Origin: Aquibium pacificus
GTDB lineage: Bacteria > Pseudomonadota > Alphaproteobacteria > Rhizobiales > Rhizobiaceae
Direction of reading: 5' to 3'
DNA length: 64,000 nt
NCBI RefSeq assembly: GCF_040839445.1
Contig: NZ_JBDPGJ010000001.1
Location: 1,054,001 to 1,118,000, forward strand
Shown here: positions 8,477 to 18,040 of the stretch, one piece after another
Layout: each line of letters starts with the position of its first letter
How positions within the stretch are numbered: position 1 is the stretch's first letter
The notes under the pieces: model-generated
The model's database searches: none
The model's input: the letters and a program-made list of their open reading frames with translations, nothing else
Told to the model about the DNA's origin: nothing
Made by a program: the position numbers and the translations under genes

Positions 8477-9187
8477 ATGCGGCGCATGCGCCGGCCGCTT
8501 CGTCTCGCCCTCTTCGTCGTCGCGGCGGCGTTCGTCGCGGTCGCGGCCGGCATCCTCGTTCCCCGCCCGCTCCTGTCGCCGACACGGGCAATAGAGGAGG
8601 ATACGCCGCTCCGGACCGTGCTTCTATTGTCGAATCCAATACACACGGACATCGCGTTGCCAGCCGATCCGGACGTCGTGGCGCGGTTCGCGGCGATGGC
8701 GGCGGACGGACTGCCGATCGACGCGCCCGGTGCGCGATGGCTGGTGCTCGGCTGGGGCGGGCGGTCCTTCTATGTTGAAACCCCGAGCTGGGCTGACCTG
8801 AAGCCTATGCCGGTGCTGCGCGCCTTCACGCTCGACAGTTCAGTCATGCATGTCGCGGTCATGGGCGACATCTCGCTCGCACATCCCGCGGTGACCGTTC
8901 TCGACCTCGATCAGCCTTCCTTCGAGGCTCTGCTCGATTTCACGGTCGGGAGTTTCGACACCGGTGCAGGCGGCCTGCGCGTCGCGGCGCCCGGCTATGG
9001 CGACGACGATCTCTTCTACGAGGCCCGCGGCTGGTTCAACGCGCTTGCGGGCTGCAATGTGTGGACGGCGTCGGCCTTGCGAGCCGCCGGCATCCGAACC
9101 GGACTGTGGACCCCGTTGCCGGTCTTCCTGGAATGGTCGCTCGCCTTGCACGTGGGCGTTCAGCCCAGCACCGGAGATCCGGACTGA
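8477..9187 (+). CDS. DUF2459 / TIGR02117 family protein, membrane-anchored
   Basis: A 236-residue protein of unknown biochemical role. Residues 8-30 form one hydrophobic segment (signal anchor) after an Arg-rich start. The rest matches the DUF2459 pattern as I remember it: LSNPIHTDIALPAD, WLVLGWGGRSFYVETPSW, HVAVMGDI and GCNVWTASALRAAGI. The family has been called urease-associated from genome context, but no urease gene is in this window. The start is the ATG at 8477; an ATG two codons downstream is also possible. It follows aapP by 27 nt and is convergent with the monooxygenase gene. Confidence 0.8.
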   Translation: MRRMRRPLRLALFVVAAAFVAVAAGILVPRPLLSPTRAIEEDTPLRTVLLLSNPIHTDIALPADPDVVARFAAMAADGLPIDAPGARWLVLGWGGRSFYVETPSWADLKPMPVLRAFTLDSSVMHVAVMGDISLAHPAVTVLDLDQPSFEALLDFTVGSFDTGAGGLRVAAPGYGDDDLFYEARGWFNALAGCNVWTASALRAAGIRTGLWTPLPVFLEWSLALHVGVQPSTGDPD

Positions 9188-9197
9188 CGCCTGCCCG

Positions 9198-10412
9198 TCA
9201 ATCCTTCGCCGTCGTGCGATCCCAGCCGTAGAGCCAGTCGAAGTCGGCGGCGAGCCGCTCCGGCGTTCGCATGGCAAGCACGAGATTGCGTCCGATGGCG
9301 ATCGGTCCCGCCGCGTGCCAGGCGAAGCGATTGAACGCGCCGCGCCGCGCCACCCGAGCGATCCTCGGCCTGCGCTGCCGCTCATAGGCGGCAAGCGCTG
9401 CGGGCAGGTCGTCGCCGTGCCGGTCCACCAGCCCCGCAATCACCGCCGCGTCCTCGATCGCCATGGCCGCGCCCTGCGCGGCAAACGGCGTCATGGCGTG
9501 CGCGGCGTCGCCGATCAGCGCAATGCCGCGTTCGCTGATCCAGGGGCCGCGCGGGTCGACGACATGAAGCGGCCATCTGGTCCAGCTTCCCGCACCTTCG
9601 GCCAGCTTCGCGAGACCCGGCGCGACCGCAAGATCCCGGGCGAGTTCGCCGCTGTCCGCCCCGGCTGACCATGACGGCGCGATGCGTGTGCCCTTCGTGA
9701 TCGCGACGAGATTGACGGCCGCTCCGCCGCGGATCGGATATGCCACCATGTGGAAGCGGGGATGCAAATAGGCGGTGACGACGTCTCCGGCGATCATCCC
9801 TTCGGAAAAGCCGTGCGGCTCCCCGCGCCGGATCGTGGTGCGCCATGCGGTGAGACCGGTGAACGACTGCCGGGCACCCTCATCGCCGCGCAGGGTCGAC
9901 CAGACGCCGTCCGCTCCCACCACCAGGTCCCCCGACGCCTCCAGTATCCGCCCGCCCTCGTCGATGGACAGCGTCGCTCCCTTCGAATGAATGGCGAGGT
10001 CGCGCACATGTGCGCCGGTGATCAGTTCCACGCCGCTCTCGCGCCGCAGCCGCGACACGAGCGCGCTCTGGAGGTCGGCCCGGTGGACGGTCAGATAGGG
10101 CGCGCCCCAGCGCTTCTCGGCGAAATTTCCGAGCGGGACCCGCGCGATCTCCTTGAGGCCATATGCGTCGCGCAGGACGATCGCCTCGGGTCGCGCCGAG
10201 GCAGGGCGGACGAGTTCGAGCACGCCGAGTTCGTCGAGGATCTTCGTCGCGTTGGGCGAGAGCTGCAGGCCGGCCCCGACCTCCTCCAGCCGCGGCGCCT
10301 TCTCGAAGACGCGCACCGAATGCCCGCGCGCCGCGAAGGCGATCGCCGACGTCAGGCCGGCCATTCCGGCTCCGGCGATGAGGATGGTCTTCGGGCGGCT
10401 CTCCGCCGTCAC
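9198..10412 (-). CDS. FAD-dependent monooxygenase (salicylate-hydroxylase-like)
   Basis: A 404-residue class A flavin monooxygenase. It has the Rossmann GxGxxG (IAGAGMAGLTSAIAFA, residues 11-26), the DG motif LVVGADGVWS (about 165) and the FAD ribityl motif IGDAAHAMTPFAAQGA (about 300), where GD contacts FAD. It would hydroxylate an aromatic or similar ring using NAD(P)H and O2. The start is GTG at 10412. It is 19 nt downstream of the small zinc-finger gene, same strand, so the two are likely one transcript. The substrate is unknown; similarity is to salicylate or 3-hydroxybenzoate hydroxylases in general layout only. Confidence 0.85.
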   Translation of the reverse strand: MTAESRPKTILIAGAGMAGLTSAIAFAARGHSVRVFEKAPRLEEVGAGLQLSPNATKILDELGVLELVRPASARPEAIVLRDAYGLKEIARVPLGNFAEKRWGAPYLTVHRADLQSALVSRLRRESGVELITGAHVRDLAIHSKGATLSIDEGGRILEASGDLVVGADGVWSTLRGDEGARQSFTGLTAWRTTIRRGEPHGFSEGMIAGDVVTAYLHPRFHMVAYPIRGGAAVNLVAITKGTRIAPSWSAGADSGELARDLAVAPGLAKLAEGAGSWTRWPLHVVDPRGPWISERGIALIGDAAHAMTPFAAQGAAMAIEDAAVIAGLVDRHGDDLPAALAAYERQRRPRIARVARRGAFNRFAWHAAGPIAIGRNLVLAMRTPERLAADFDWLYGWDRTTAKD

Positions 10413-10431
10413 GCGGGAATTCTCTGCCGCG

Positions 10432-10677
10432 TCAGGCCGCGCGCGTCAGGTAGAGGCATCCCTCGGGCCGTGTCTCGCTGGCCTTGAGCGAGGCGTCCCA
10501 GCGATAGAGGGTCGAGCAATAGGGGCACACGATCTCGCTGTCGTCGCCCATGTCGAGGAAGACATGCGGATGGTCGAAGGGCTCGGTCGCGCCCGTGCAC
10601 ATGAATTCCTTGACGCCGATGTCGATGGAATGATGTCCGGCGTCGTTCTGGAAATGCGGGATCGTGTACCCGGCCAT
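10432..10677 (-). CDS. Zinc-finger domain protein (zf-CHCC, NDUFS6-like)
   Basis: An 81-residue protein of the zf-CHCC family, the bacterial relative of the complex I accessory subunit NDUFS6. Candidate zinc ligands are C27, H36 or H38, and the pair C51-x2-C54 in VCPYCSTLY. The family occurs widely in alphaproteobacteria. The start ATG at 10677 is preceded by GCAGGAGACG. It lies upstream of and in line with the FAD monooxygenase, and divergent from ppk. A structural or assembly role in respiratory complex I is inferred from the family. Confidence 0.85.
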   Translation of the reverse strand: MAGYTIPHFQNDAGHHSIDIGVKEFMCTGATEPFDHPHVFLDMGDDSEIVCPYCSTLYRWDASLKASETRPEGCLYLTRAA

Positions 10678-10843
10678 CGTCGTCTCCTGCGGGGATGGTG
10701 ATCTTGGTGACGCGCCCCAGCGTTTGTATCATTATCGGCCTGTTTGCAAGTCCGTGCTATCTGTTGTCACACTGTGCCGCTACTGCGGTTCGGCACGGGT
10801 CTTCACCGCCACCCGCAGGCGCCGCAAGGAGCAAGGCATCGAC

Positions 10844-13051
10844 ATGAATCTATTCACGCCGGCACCCAGCGAGTTCCAGCGCGAGGTCCCGACCGGCCCC
10901 GAGATGGCCGAGGGCAACCCCGACCGTTTCGTCAATCGCGAGTTCTCGTGGCTCCAGTTCAACCGCCGCGTCCTGGAAGAATCGCAGAACCCGAACCATC
11001 CGCTGCTCGAGCGCGTCCGCTTCTTGTCGATCTCGGCCGCCAATCTGGACGAGTTCTTCATGGTGCGCGTCGCGGGCCTGGCGGGCCAGGTGCGGGAAAA
11101 CATCTCGACGCTGAGCGCCGACGGGCGCACGCCCGAGCAGCAGCTCGAACAGCTCTTGCGGGAGGTCGCCCGTCTTCAGGAAGACCAGCAGGCGAGCTTT
11201 TCCGCGTTGCTGAGGCTGCTCGATGGCGAAGGCGTCGGTCTGGTTCGCGGCGACGGGCTCACCGATGCCGAGCGCGGCTGGCTCGAGGAACACTTCAACG
11301 ACGCGATCTATCCCGTGATGACGCCGCTTTCGATCGACCCGGCGCATCCCTTCCCGTTCATCCCCAATCTCGGTTTCTCGATCGCGCTCGACCTGCGCAA
11401 CCTCCGGAGCGGCGAGCACATGACGGCGCTGCTCAGGCTGCCGGTCGCGCTGAAGCGCTTCGTCCGGCTTCCCGACGGCGACCGCTCCATCCGCTTCATT
11501 TCACTGGAGGACGTGGTCGGCCTTCACGTCGACAAGCTCTTTCCCGGCTACGAGGTGAAGGGGACGGGGACATTCCGTATCATCCGCGATAGCGATATCG
11601 AAATCGAGGAAGAGGCCGAGGATCTCGTGCGCTTCTTCGAGACCGCGCTGAAGCGGCGCCGGCGCGGGTCCGTGATCCGCATCGAGTTCGACCGCGACAT
11701 TCCGGACCCGCTGCGCACCTTCGTCGCCGGCGAACTCGGCGTCTCGGCCACACGCGTGAGCCTCTTGAACAGCCCCCTGGCGCTGAACCAGATTTCGGAG
11801 ATCGTCGCCATTCCGCGCGACGACCTGAAGTTCAAGCCCTACAATCCGCGCTTTCCCGAGCGTATCCGCGACCATGGCGGCGACTGCTTCGCGTCCATCC
11901 GGGAAAAGGACATCGTCGTCCACCACCCTTACGAATCCTTCGACGTCGTCGTCCAGTTCCTGCGCCAGGCGGCCGCAGACCCCGAAGTGGTGGCGATCAA
12001 GCAGACGCTCTACCGGACCTCGAACGACAGCCCGATCGTGCGCGCCCTGATCGACGCCGCCGAGACCGGCAAATCGGTCACCGCGCTCGTGGAACTGAAG
12101 GCGCGTTTCGACGAGGAAGCCAACATCCGCTGGGCGCGCGATCTCGAACGCGCCGGCGTGCAGGTGGTCTTCGGCTTCATGGAACTGAAGACGCATTCCA
12201 AGCTCTCCCTGGTCGTGCGCAGGGAGGAGGGGCGTCTGCGGAGCTACGTCCATGTCGGGACCGGCAACTACCACCCGATCACGGCGCGCATCTACACCGA
12301 CCTGTCCTACTTCACGACCGATCCGGCGATCGCGCAGGACGTGACGCGCATCTTCAACTTCATCACCGGATATGCCGAGCCGGCCGAGAAGATGCGCATC
12401 GCCGTCTCGCCCTTCACGCTGCGCCAGCGCATCCTGAAGCACATCAACGACGAGACGGGTCACGCCAGGGCCGGCCGGCCGGCGCAGATCTGGATGAAGA
12501 TGAACGCGCTCGTCGATCCGATGGTGATCGACGCCCTCTACGAGGCCAGCAGCGCCGGCGTGGAGATCGACCTCGTCATCCGCGGCATCTGCTGCCTGCG
12601 CCCGCAGGTGCCGGGGCTGTCGGAAAATATCAGGGTCAAGTCGATCATCGGGCGGTTCCTCGAGCACAGCCGGGTCTTCTGCTTCGGCAATGGCCATGGG
12701 CTGCCTTCGGACGAGGCGCTCGTCTACATCGGTTCGGCCGACATGATGCCGCGCAATCTGGACCGAAGGGTCGAGACGCTGGTGCCGATCACGAACCAGA
12801 CTGTGCATGAACAGGTGCTCGACCAGATCATGCTCGGAAACATCATGGACAACCAGCAGAGTTTCGAAGTACTGCCCGACGGCACCTCGCGCCGCATGAC
12901 GCCGGAGGATGGCGAGGAACCTTTCAACGCGCAGGAATATTTCATGACCAATCCAAGCCTTTCAGGACGAGGAATGGCTCTGAAATCCAACGCGCCCAAG
13001 CGCATCGTCCGCCATGGCCGGCGCAAGAAAGCGAAAGCTGTCGCTTCCTGA
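10844..13051 (+). CDS. ppk: Polyphosphate kinase 1
   Basis: A 735-residue PPK1 that polymerises the ATP gamma-phosphate into polyphosphate. The N domain contains NREFSWLQFNRRVLEE, and the head domain carries SAANLDEFFMVRVAGL. The two catalytic-site histidines of the family are present: one in YVHVGTGNYH (phosphohistidine site) and one in RFLEHSRVFCF. The ATG at 10844 was chosen because AAGGAG lies upstream and NLFTPAPSEF is a plausible short leader; the frame is open 60 codons further without a conserved sequence. The stop overlaps the ppx start by 1 nt (TGATG), coupling synthesis and degradation of polyphosphate. I saw no convincing Pho box in the upstream gap. Confidence 0.96.
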   Translation: MNLFTPAPSEFQREVPTGPEMAEGNPDRFVNREFSWLQFNRRVLEESQNPNHPLLERVRFLSISAANLDEFFMVRVAGLAGQVRENISTLSADGRTPEQQLEQLLREVARLQEDQQASFSALLRLLDGEGVGLVRGDGLTDAERGWLEEHFNDAIYPVMTPLSIDPAHPFPFIPNLGFSIALDLRNLRSGEHMTALLRLPVALKRFVRLPDGDRSIRFISLEDVVGLHVDKLFPGYEVKGTGTFRIIRDSDIEIEEEAEDLVRFFETALKRRRRGSVIRIEFDRDIPDPLRTFVAGELGVSATRVSLLNSPLALNQISEIVAIPRDDLKFKPYNPRFPERIRDHGGDCFASIREKDIVVHHPYESFDVVVQFLRQAAADPEVVAIKQTLYRTSNDSPIVRALIDAAETGKSVTALVELKARFDEEANIRWARDLERAGVQVVFGFMELKTHSKLSLVVRREEGRLRSYVHVGTGNYHPITARIYTDLSYFTTDPAIAQDVTRIFNFITGYAEPAEKMRIAVSPFTLRQRILKHINDETGHARAGRPAQIWMKMNALVDPMVIDALYEASSAGVEIDLVIRGICCLRPQVPGLSENIRVKSIIGRFLEHSRVFCFGNGHGLPSDEALVYIGSADMMPRNLDRRVETLVPITNQTVHEQVLDQIMLGNIMDNQQSFEVLPDGTSRRMTPEDGEEPFNAQEYFMTNPSLSGRGMALKSNAPKRIVRHGRRKKAKAVAS

Positions 13052-14565
13052 TGATTGCACATTCCCAGGGCCGGCTGCAGAACCGCCGTCCCCTGTCGAT
13101 CATAGACATCGGATCGAACTCGGTCCGCCTCGTGGTCTACGAGGGCATCGCCCGCGCGCCCACCGTCCTGTTCAACGAGAAGATGCTGGCCGGCCTCGGC
13201 AAGGGCATCGTCTCGACCGGCCGGCTCGATCCCGACGCCGTCCGCCGGGCGGTGGACGAGTTCCGCCGCTTTCGCGCGCTGTCGGAACAGGCGGGCGCCG
13301 AAGAGCTTCATGTGATCGCGACCGCCGCGGCGCGCGAGGCCGAGAACGGTCCCGACTTCATCCGTCGCGCCGAGGATATTCTCGGCACGAAGATCAGGAT
13401 CCTCTCCGGCCGGGAGGAAGCCCATTATTCCGCGCTCGGGGTGATCTCCGGTTTCCACCCGGCCGACGGCATCGCGGGCGATCTCGGCGGCGGCAGCCTG
13501 GAACTCGTGGACGTTCGTGGCGAGGAGATCGGCGACGGGATTACGCTGCCGCTCGGCGGCCTTCGCCTGCAGGACATGTCGAAGGGTTCCGTGGCCGCGG
13601 CCGGGCGCATCGCCAGGCGCGAACTGGCGCGGGCATCGCTGCTGAAGAACGGTGCGGGCCGCAACTTCTACTGCGTCGGTGGCACGTGGCGTAACCTCGC
13701 CAGGCTGCACATGAACGCGACGGATTACCCGTTGCATGTCATGCACCACTACGAGATGGACGTCGCTGCTTCCGCCACCTTCCTCAAGCGCGTCGCGCGC
13801 GGCGACATCGAGAAGCTGAAGGGCATCGACCGGGTCTCGAAAAACCGCCGCGGCCTTCTCGCCTACGGCGCGACCGTGCTGAACCACATCGTCACGCTGA
13901 TGAAGCCCGGCAAGATCGTCATATCCGCGCTGGGCGTGCGCGAGGGCTATCTCTTCTCGCTGCTTAAGGAGGCGGAGAAGGCCAAGGATCCGCTCATCTC
14001 CGCGGCCGACGAACTGGCGGTCCTGCGCGCGCGCTCGGCCACGCATGCGCGCGAACTGGCGGAATGGACGGGTTCGGCCTTCGCCGCCTTCGGCATGGAC
14101 GAGACGGAGGACGAGGCCCGCTACCGCCGCGCCGCCTGCCTCATGGCCGACATCGGCTGGCGCGCGCATCCCGACTATCGCGGGATCCAGTCGCTCAACA
14201 TCATCGCCCATGGCGCCTTTTTCGGCATCGATCATCCCGGGCGTGCCTATATCGCGCTGGCCAACCTTTACCGGCACGAGGGGCTGTTCGACGATGCCGC
14301 CGCGCCGCAGATCCGCGCGCTCGCCACGCAGCGCTACCTCGACCGCGCGCGCCTGCTCGGCGGCATCCTGCGCGTCATCTACCTCTTTTCGGCTTCGATG
14401 CCCGGCGTCATTCCCCGATTGAAATGGGAGATCAACGACCGCGGCGGCATCACGCTCGTCGTGCCGAAGTCCCACGCCGACCTGATGGGCGAGCGGCCGG
14501 AGGGACGGCTCCAGCAACTCGCGAGACTGACCGGCAAGACGCTCGACATGCGCGTCGGCGACTGA
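13051..14565 (+). CDS. ppx: Exopolyphosphatase (Ppx/GppA family)
   Basis: A 504-residue Ppx/GppA phosphatase degrading polyphosphate from its ends (or pppGpp in GppA members). The actin-like N-terminal domain shows IIDIGSNSVRLVVYEG, TAAAREAENG, GREEAHYSALG and GDLGGGSLELV; these contain the nucleotide/phosphate loops and the catalytic Glu (AREAENG). The C-terminal third is the helical HD-like domain. The start ATG at 13051 overlaps the ppk stop, so it depends on ppk translation. Context favours Ppx over GppA. It ends 15 nt from the convergent rnd gene. Confidence 0.93.
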   Translation: MIAHSQGRLQNRRPLSIIDIGSNSVRLVVYEGIARAPTVLFNEKMLAGLGKGIVSTGRLDPDAVRRAVDEFRRFRALSEQAGAEELHVIATAAAREAENGPDFIRRAEDILGTKIRILSGREEAHYSALGVISGFHPADGIAGDLGGGSLELVDVRGEEIGDGITLPLGGLRLQDMSKGSVAAAGRIARRELARASLLKNGAGRNFYCVGGTWRNLARLHMNATDYPLHVMHHYEMDVAASATFLKRVARGDIEKLKGIDRVSKNRRGLLAYGATVLNHIVTLMKPGKIVISALGVREGYLFSLLKEAEKAKDPLISAADELAVLRARSATHARELAEWTGSAFAAFGMDETEDEARYRRAACLMADIGWRAHPDYRGIQSLNIIAHGAFFGIDHPGRAYIALANLYRHEGLFDDAAAPQIRALATQRYLDRARLLGGILRVIYLFSASMPGVIPRLKWEINDRGGITLVVPKSHADLMGERPEGRLQQLARLTGKTLDMRVGD

Positions 14566-14580
14566 GCGGCCGGTCGTGCC

Positions 14581-15732
14581 TCAGGGCTCGAAGACGGCCA
14601 CGCGCCGCTTTTCGAACCGCAGCGCCAGTCCGCCGCCCACGAGCTTGAGCGCCTTGTCGCCGAAGACCTCGCGCCGCCAGCCATGCAGCGCCGGCACGTC
14701 GGCGTCCTCGCCCTCGGCCGCGATCTTCTCGATGTCGTCGCTCGATGCCAGCATCTTGGCGGCGACGTTGTGGTCCTCGGCAACGAGCTTCAGCAGGACC
14801 TTGAGAAGCTCCGCCGCCGCCGCCGATCCTTCCGGCGCATGGCTCTGCTTGGGCAGCTTGGGCAATTCATTGCTCGGGATCGCCAGCGCCGCGTTGACCG
14901 CCGCCAGGAGCCCGGCCGCCGCGGAGGAACGCTCCCAGCCCTTGGGAATGCCCCTCAACCGTGACAGTGCGGCGGCGTCGCGCGGCTGCTGCTGGGCGAC
15001 TTCGTAGATTGCGTCGTCCTTGATGACGCGCCCGCGCGGCACGTTGCGTTCGCGTGCCTCCAGTTCGCGCCACGTCGCCACCGACTGGAGCACAGCCAGT
15101 TCCAGCGGCTTGCGCATGCGCATCTTCAGCCGCTTCCAGGCGTCTTCCGGATGGGGATCGTAGGTCCGGTGCGCGGTGAGGATCTCCATCTCCTCTTTCA
15201 GCCAGTGCGCGCGGCCCTCGTTGTCGATCTCGCCCTGCAGGTTCTGGTAGATGTCGATCAGGAAGGTCACGTCCGCCAGCGCATAGGTCAGCTGCTTCTC
15301 CGACAGCGGCCGGTGGCGCCAGTCGGTGAAGCGCGAGGACTTGTCGATCTGCCCGCCGGTGATCTTCTGCACAAGCTGCTCGTAGGACACGCTGTCGCCG
15401 AAGCCGCAGACCATCGCCGCCACCTGCGTGTCGAACACCGGGTGCGGGATCAGCCCGCCGCGATGGAAGATGATCTCGATGTCCTGCCGCGCGGCATGGA
15501 AGACCTTGGTCACCCGCTCGTTGGCCATCAGCTGGAAGAACGGGGCGAGGTCCATGCCCGGCGCCAGCGGATCGACCAGCGCCGTGACCCCCGGCGCCGC
15601 CATCTGGATGAGGCACAGCTCCGGCCAGAACGTCGTCTCCCGGATGAATTCGGTATCGACGGTGACGAAGTGGGATCTGGAGAGTTCGGCGATGACGGCG
15701 GCAAGCTCGTCGGGGGAGGTGATCAGGTGCAT
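14581..15732 (-). CDS. rnd: Ribonuclease D
   Basis: A 383-residue 3'-5' exoribonuclease acting in tRNA and stable-RNA 3' maturation. The DEDDy exonuclease domain shows VTVDTEFIRE (Exo I), KVFHAARQDIEII (Exo II) and TYALADVTFLIDIY (Exo III, with the Tyr of DEDDy). HRDC domains follow (about residues 210-290: ELAVLQSVATWREL). The start ATG at 15732 gives MHLITSPDELAAV. It is convergent with ppx. Upstream, on the same strand, begins a lower-GC accessory segment. Confidence 0.94.
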   Translation of the reverse strand: MHLITSPDELAAVIAELSRSHFVTVDTEFIRETTFWPELCLIQMAAPGVTALVDPLAPGMDLAPFFQLMANERVTKVFHAARQDIEIIFHRGGLIPHPVFDTQVAAMVCGFGDSVSYEQLVQKITGGQIDKSSRFTDWRHRPLSEKQLTYALADVTFLIDIYQNLQGEIDNEGRAHWLKEEMEILTAHRTYDPHPEDAWKRLKMRMRKPLELAVLQSVATWRELEARERNVPRGRVIKDDAIYEVAQQQPRDAAALSRLRGIPKGWERSSAAAGLLAAVNAALAIPSNELPKLPKQSHAPEGSAAAAELLKVLLKLVAEDHNVAAKMLASSDDIEKIAAEGEDADVPALHGWRREVFGDKALKLVGGGLALRFEKRRVAVFEP

Positions 15733-15943
15733 GCGTGGTTTTTAGGATATCGAAGGCGAAGAGTCTTCATCTTGTGACGGGAATCTGACGGGGAGGGCGG
15801 GGACGGAGACGGGAAGGGGGGTGGCTTGCGGACAGTCTGCTTCCGGATCAGCCGACAAGCAAAGCAGACGTTCGACGACTGGATTAATTGGGGCCGACAG
15901 CAGTCAGCTAGCTTTGGCGTGCTTATGTGGATAGCTGCCTGAC

Positions 15944-16900
15944 TTAGCCATCGATGTCGACACCTTCGTCAAAGCGACGAAGCCAACTGTCGCCAGCTCT
16001 GACCATCAACCCATCTGGGCGATACCCCTCAGCCGCCATTTCCTCTCGGCGCTCCTCTGCTACCCTCTGCGCCTCTCCCCATGCCTCATTGGCTAGGTGA
16101 CTCGCGACGACTGGATGCAAAGCAACTTTGATGTCCAACTCCGGCAGAAAAGCTGAGAAAACCGCGCTATCAGCACCGGATCCATCAGAGAGGGCGGAGT
16201 TGATCGCCTGCCAGGCCGGAAAATAGTAGGCGCGCCAAGCATTCTCATTGAACGGCACGCGTATCTCTCGTTTTTCGTCCGGAGAGGGATCGACCCAGTA
16301 AAATTGAACGGCATCATTCTTAAAGAAGGTGATAGCGCCAACATGCAGACTACATGAAATGCCGTTGATACTGACGAGCCTTTCGGCCTGCTGCTTTGCT
16401 TTTGCTTTCGCGCCGTTGTTGGGAGGACTTGCGCGACCTTTGCTCTCAAACGCGTGCCAGATGTTGGCACCCAGCTCTTTGCCGACGAGATCAGGTCTAG
16501 ACCTTCCCCGCAGCACAGGGTCCAACTGAGGCCGGAAAACATCGAGGTGTATCAGCCATGGAGTGTTCAAGCGCTTCGCAGCCATTGCCTTGCAGAATGT
16601 CATACCTAGGAAATAACTCACCGCTCCCTTTTCGGTCGGGTCCAGCGTCTTGAGCGCAGCCGTTCGCCAGAAGCGTGTTCCGCCCACCCCGCGTTGCTCA
16701 AGCGCCATCCTGATCAGGGACCACCGGAAAATGGCCTCGTACATTGAGGGCACCCCATGCTGAACAACAGCATGTCGATTCGGTCGCCCAACAGTGATGG
16801 CTGCCCACAAGACCTCGTCCCAGGTCAAAGTCGGTTCAGACCATCCGTTGATCGCCGACCCATAGGGAAAGTCCTCGGTCTCACAGATCACTTTAGGCAC
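15944..16900 (-). CDS. Putative PD-(D/E)XK-fold nuclease, second gene of accessory locus
   Basis: A 318-residue protein I do not recognise as a named family. Residues 135-175 carry a restriction-like nuclease signature: RPD137LVG, then HAFE152SK154GR, then a helix with paired glutamines (AKAKQQAE), i.e. D-x14-E-x-K. The N-terminal 120 residues are helical and rich in Trp and Arg. The C-terminal part (about 185-300) has no motif I can place. The start is GTG at 16900 with GGGAGC upstream, 17 nt after the stop of the preceding nuclease gene, so it is likely an operon. GC is visibly lower than in the neighbours, consistent with transfer. A role in defence or DNA repair is inference. Confidence 0.7.
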   Translation of the reverse strand: MPKVICETEDFPYGSAINGWSEPTLTWDEVLWAAITVGRPNRHAVVQHGVPSMYEAIFRWSLIRMALEQRGVGGTRFWRTAALKTLDPTEKGAVSYFLGMTFCKAMAAKRLNTPWLIHLDVFRPQLDPVLRGRSRPDLVGKELGANIWHAFESKGRASPPNNGAKAKAKQQAERLVSINGISCSLHVGAITFFKNDAVQFYWVDPSPDEKREIRVPFNENAWRAYYFPAWQAINSALSDGSGADSAVFSAFLPELDIKVALHPVVASHLANEAWGEAQRVAEERREEMAAEGYRPDGLMVRAGDSWLRRFDEGVDIDG

Positions 16901-16917
16901 GCCTTGCTCCCGGTCGA

Positions 16918-18033
16918 TTATTGTTGATTGACGCCGCGTGACCCTAATGGGGTCCCGTCAAAATCTGGGAACCGCTGCTTCAACACCTCAACCGTGTGAC
17001 GCCACTTGGGTGTCTTTGGTTGGCAGACGGTGTTCTGATTGCCGAAGAGACCAATATCATTCACCGCATGATGCTTGGAAACGGCCTGCGTCCATTCCAC
17101 AGGGACAAAGTATTCTGAGCGCTCTGGGTCATTGGCTAACTCTCGGTGGTAATTGCCACCCATGGCAACCTCCAAGACCGGACGTTCTCCATCGGCGGTC
17201 TGAACCTTGAAATTGGCCGCAGCCTCTGGCGGTCCGAGCACTCGACCAACGCCTACAAATCCAGAGCCAGGTATTTTCACCCAAACGCGGTCATTGGGGG
17301 AAAGTAAGTTCAGCGTGCGGCTGTACCACGGCCCGCCACCGGCAGAAATGAAGCCGTACTTGACCGCGTCCTCCCACGACCGCGAGTTGCCTTCGCCAAA
17401 TGAGACATAGAACTCACCATTCCAAGGCTCTTTAGGCCCAGCCGTCTTCACGGCAGCACTCGTCTGAGTCTCTACCGGATCAATCAGCCAGGCCCTACTG
17501 AGAAGTTGTTGCTCACCGAGTTGGAAGACCTGAAAGCAGAGCACGTTGATGGCAATGCCACGCGCGTTGAGATAGCCCACGATCCTCTCGCTGCTCTCAT
17601 CGAGGGATCCTGCCACGACAATGATCTGGTGGCTGTCGTTGAGCGTTTCTTCGTCGAGTGTCTGCCCGAACCGGTCTTGGAAGTCGTCCTCCAGTCGTCG
17701 ACCTGGGGCGAAGCGCGCATAGATAGCGGCAATGTCTTCGCTGGCCAGACCCTCCACCCAGCAGGCGTAGTCGAGCGCCTGGGCTACTACCTCGCGCGGC
17801 GTGCGGTCCCGCTTCATCTCGATGAGGATGAGCGCTCCGTCTGGAGCGATTGCGAGAAGGTCGATGCGGCCACTGAAGCAGTTGATTTGTCGGCCAATGA
17901 GCATCCACTCGTCCGATAGAATTTCTGGCGCGGCTACGATCATGTCCTCGAAGATCTGCTCGGTAGATAGCGACGCAATCGACAACGCTTGGGGCTGCGC
18001 TCCCACTTTCCAGATAGCGTGTTTTATTGCCAT
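16918..18033 (-). CDS. NucS/DUF91-like nuclease with C-terminal PUA/EVE-like domain
   Basis: A 371-residue two-domain protein. Residues 25-100 fit the DUF91/NucS catalytic core: E29 in the first helix, GRID58LLAI, LILIE72MK74RD, then Q85-A-L-D-Y89 (PD-(D/E)XK plus QxxxY). NucS enzymes cut DNA at mismatches or branches. Residues about 205-300 (FYVSFGEGN, SWEDAVKYGFISAGGG, WYSRTL, DRVWVKIPGSGFVGVG) look like a small beta-barrel of the PUA/EVE kind, which can read modified bases. The start ATG at 18033 follows AAAGGGTAGG, which overlaps the end of a small upstream ORF. The domain fusion suggests a sensor-nuclease; the defence role is inferred. Confidence 0.75.
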   Translation of the reverse strand: MAIKHAIWKVGAQPQALSIASLSTEQIFEDMIVAAPEILSDEWMLIGRQINCFSGRIDLLAIAPDGALILIEMKRDRTPREVVAQALDYACWVEGLASEDIAAIYARFAPGRRLEDDFQDRFGQTLDEETLNDSHQIIVVAGSLDESSERIVGYLNARGIAINVLCFQVFQLGEQQLLSRAWLIDPVETQTSAAVKTAGPKEPWNGEFYVSFGEGNSRSWEDAVKYGFISAGGGPWYSRTLNLLSPNDRVWVKIPGSGFVGVGRVLGPPEAAANFKVQTADGERPVLEVAMGGNYHRELANDPERSEYFVPVEWTQAVSKHHAVNDIGLFGNQNTVCQPKTPKWRHTVEVLKQRFPDFDGTPLGSRGVNQQ

Positions 18034-18040
18034 GCTAGAC

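Noticed and set aside
10678..10843. Possible Pho box upstream of ppk (TCTGTTGTCACACTGTG region)
   Set aside because: Only one half loosely resembles a CTGTCA unit, and the 11-bp spaced repeat expected for PhoB binding is absent.
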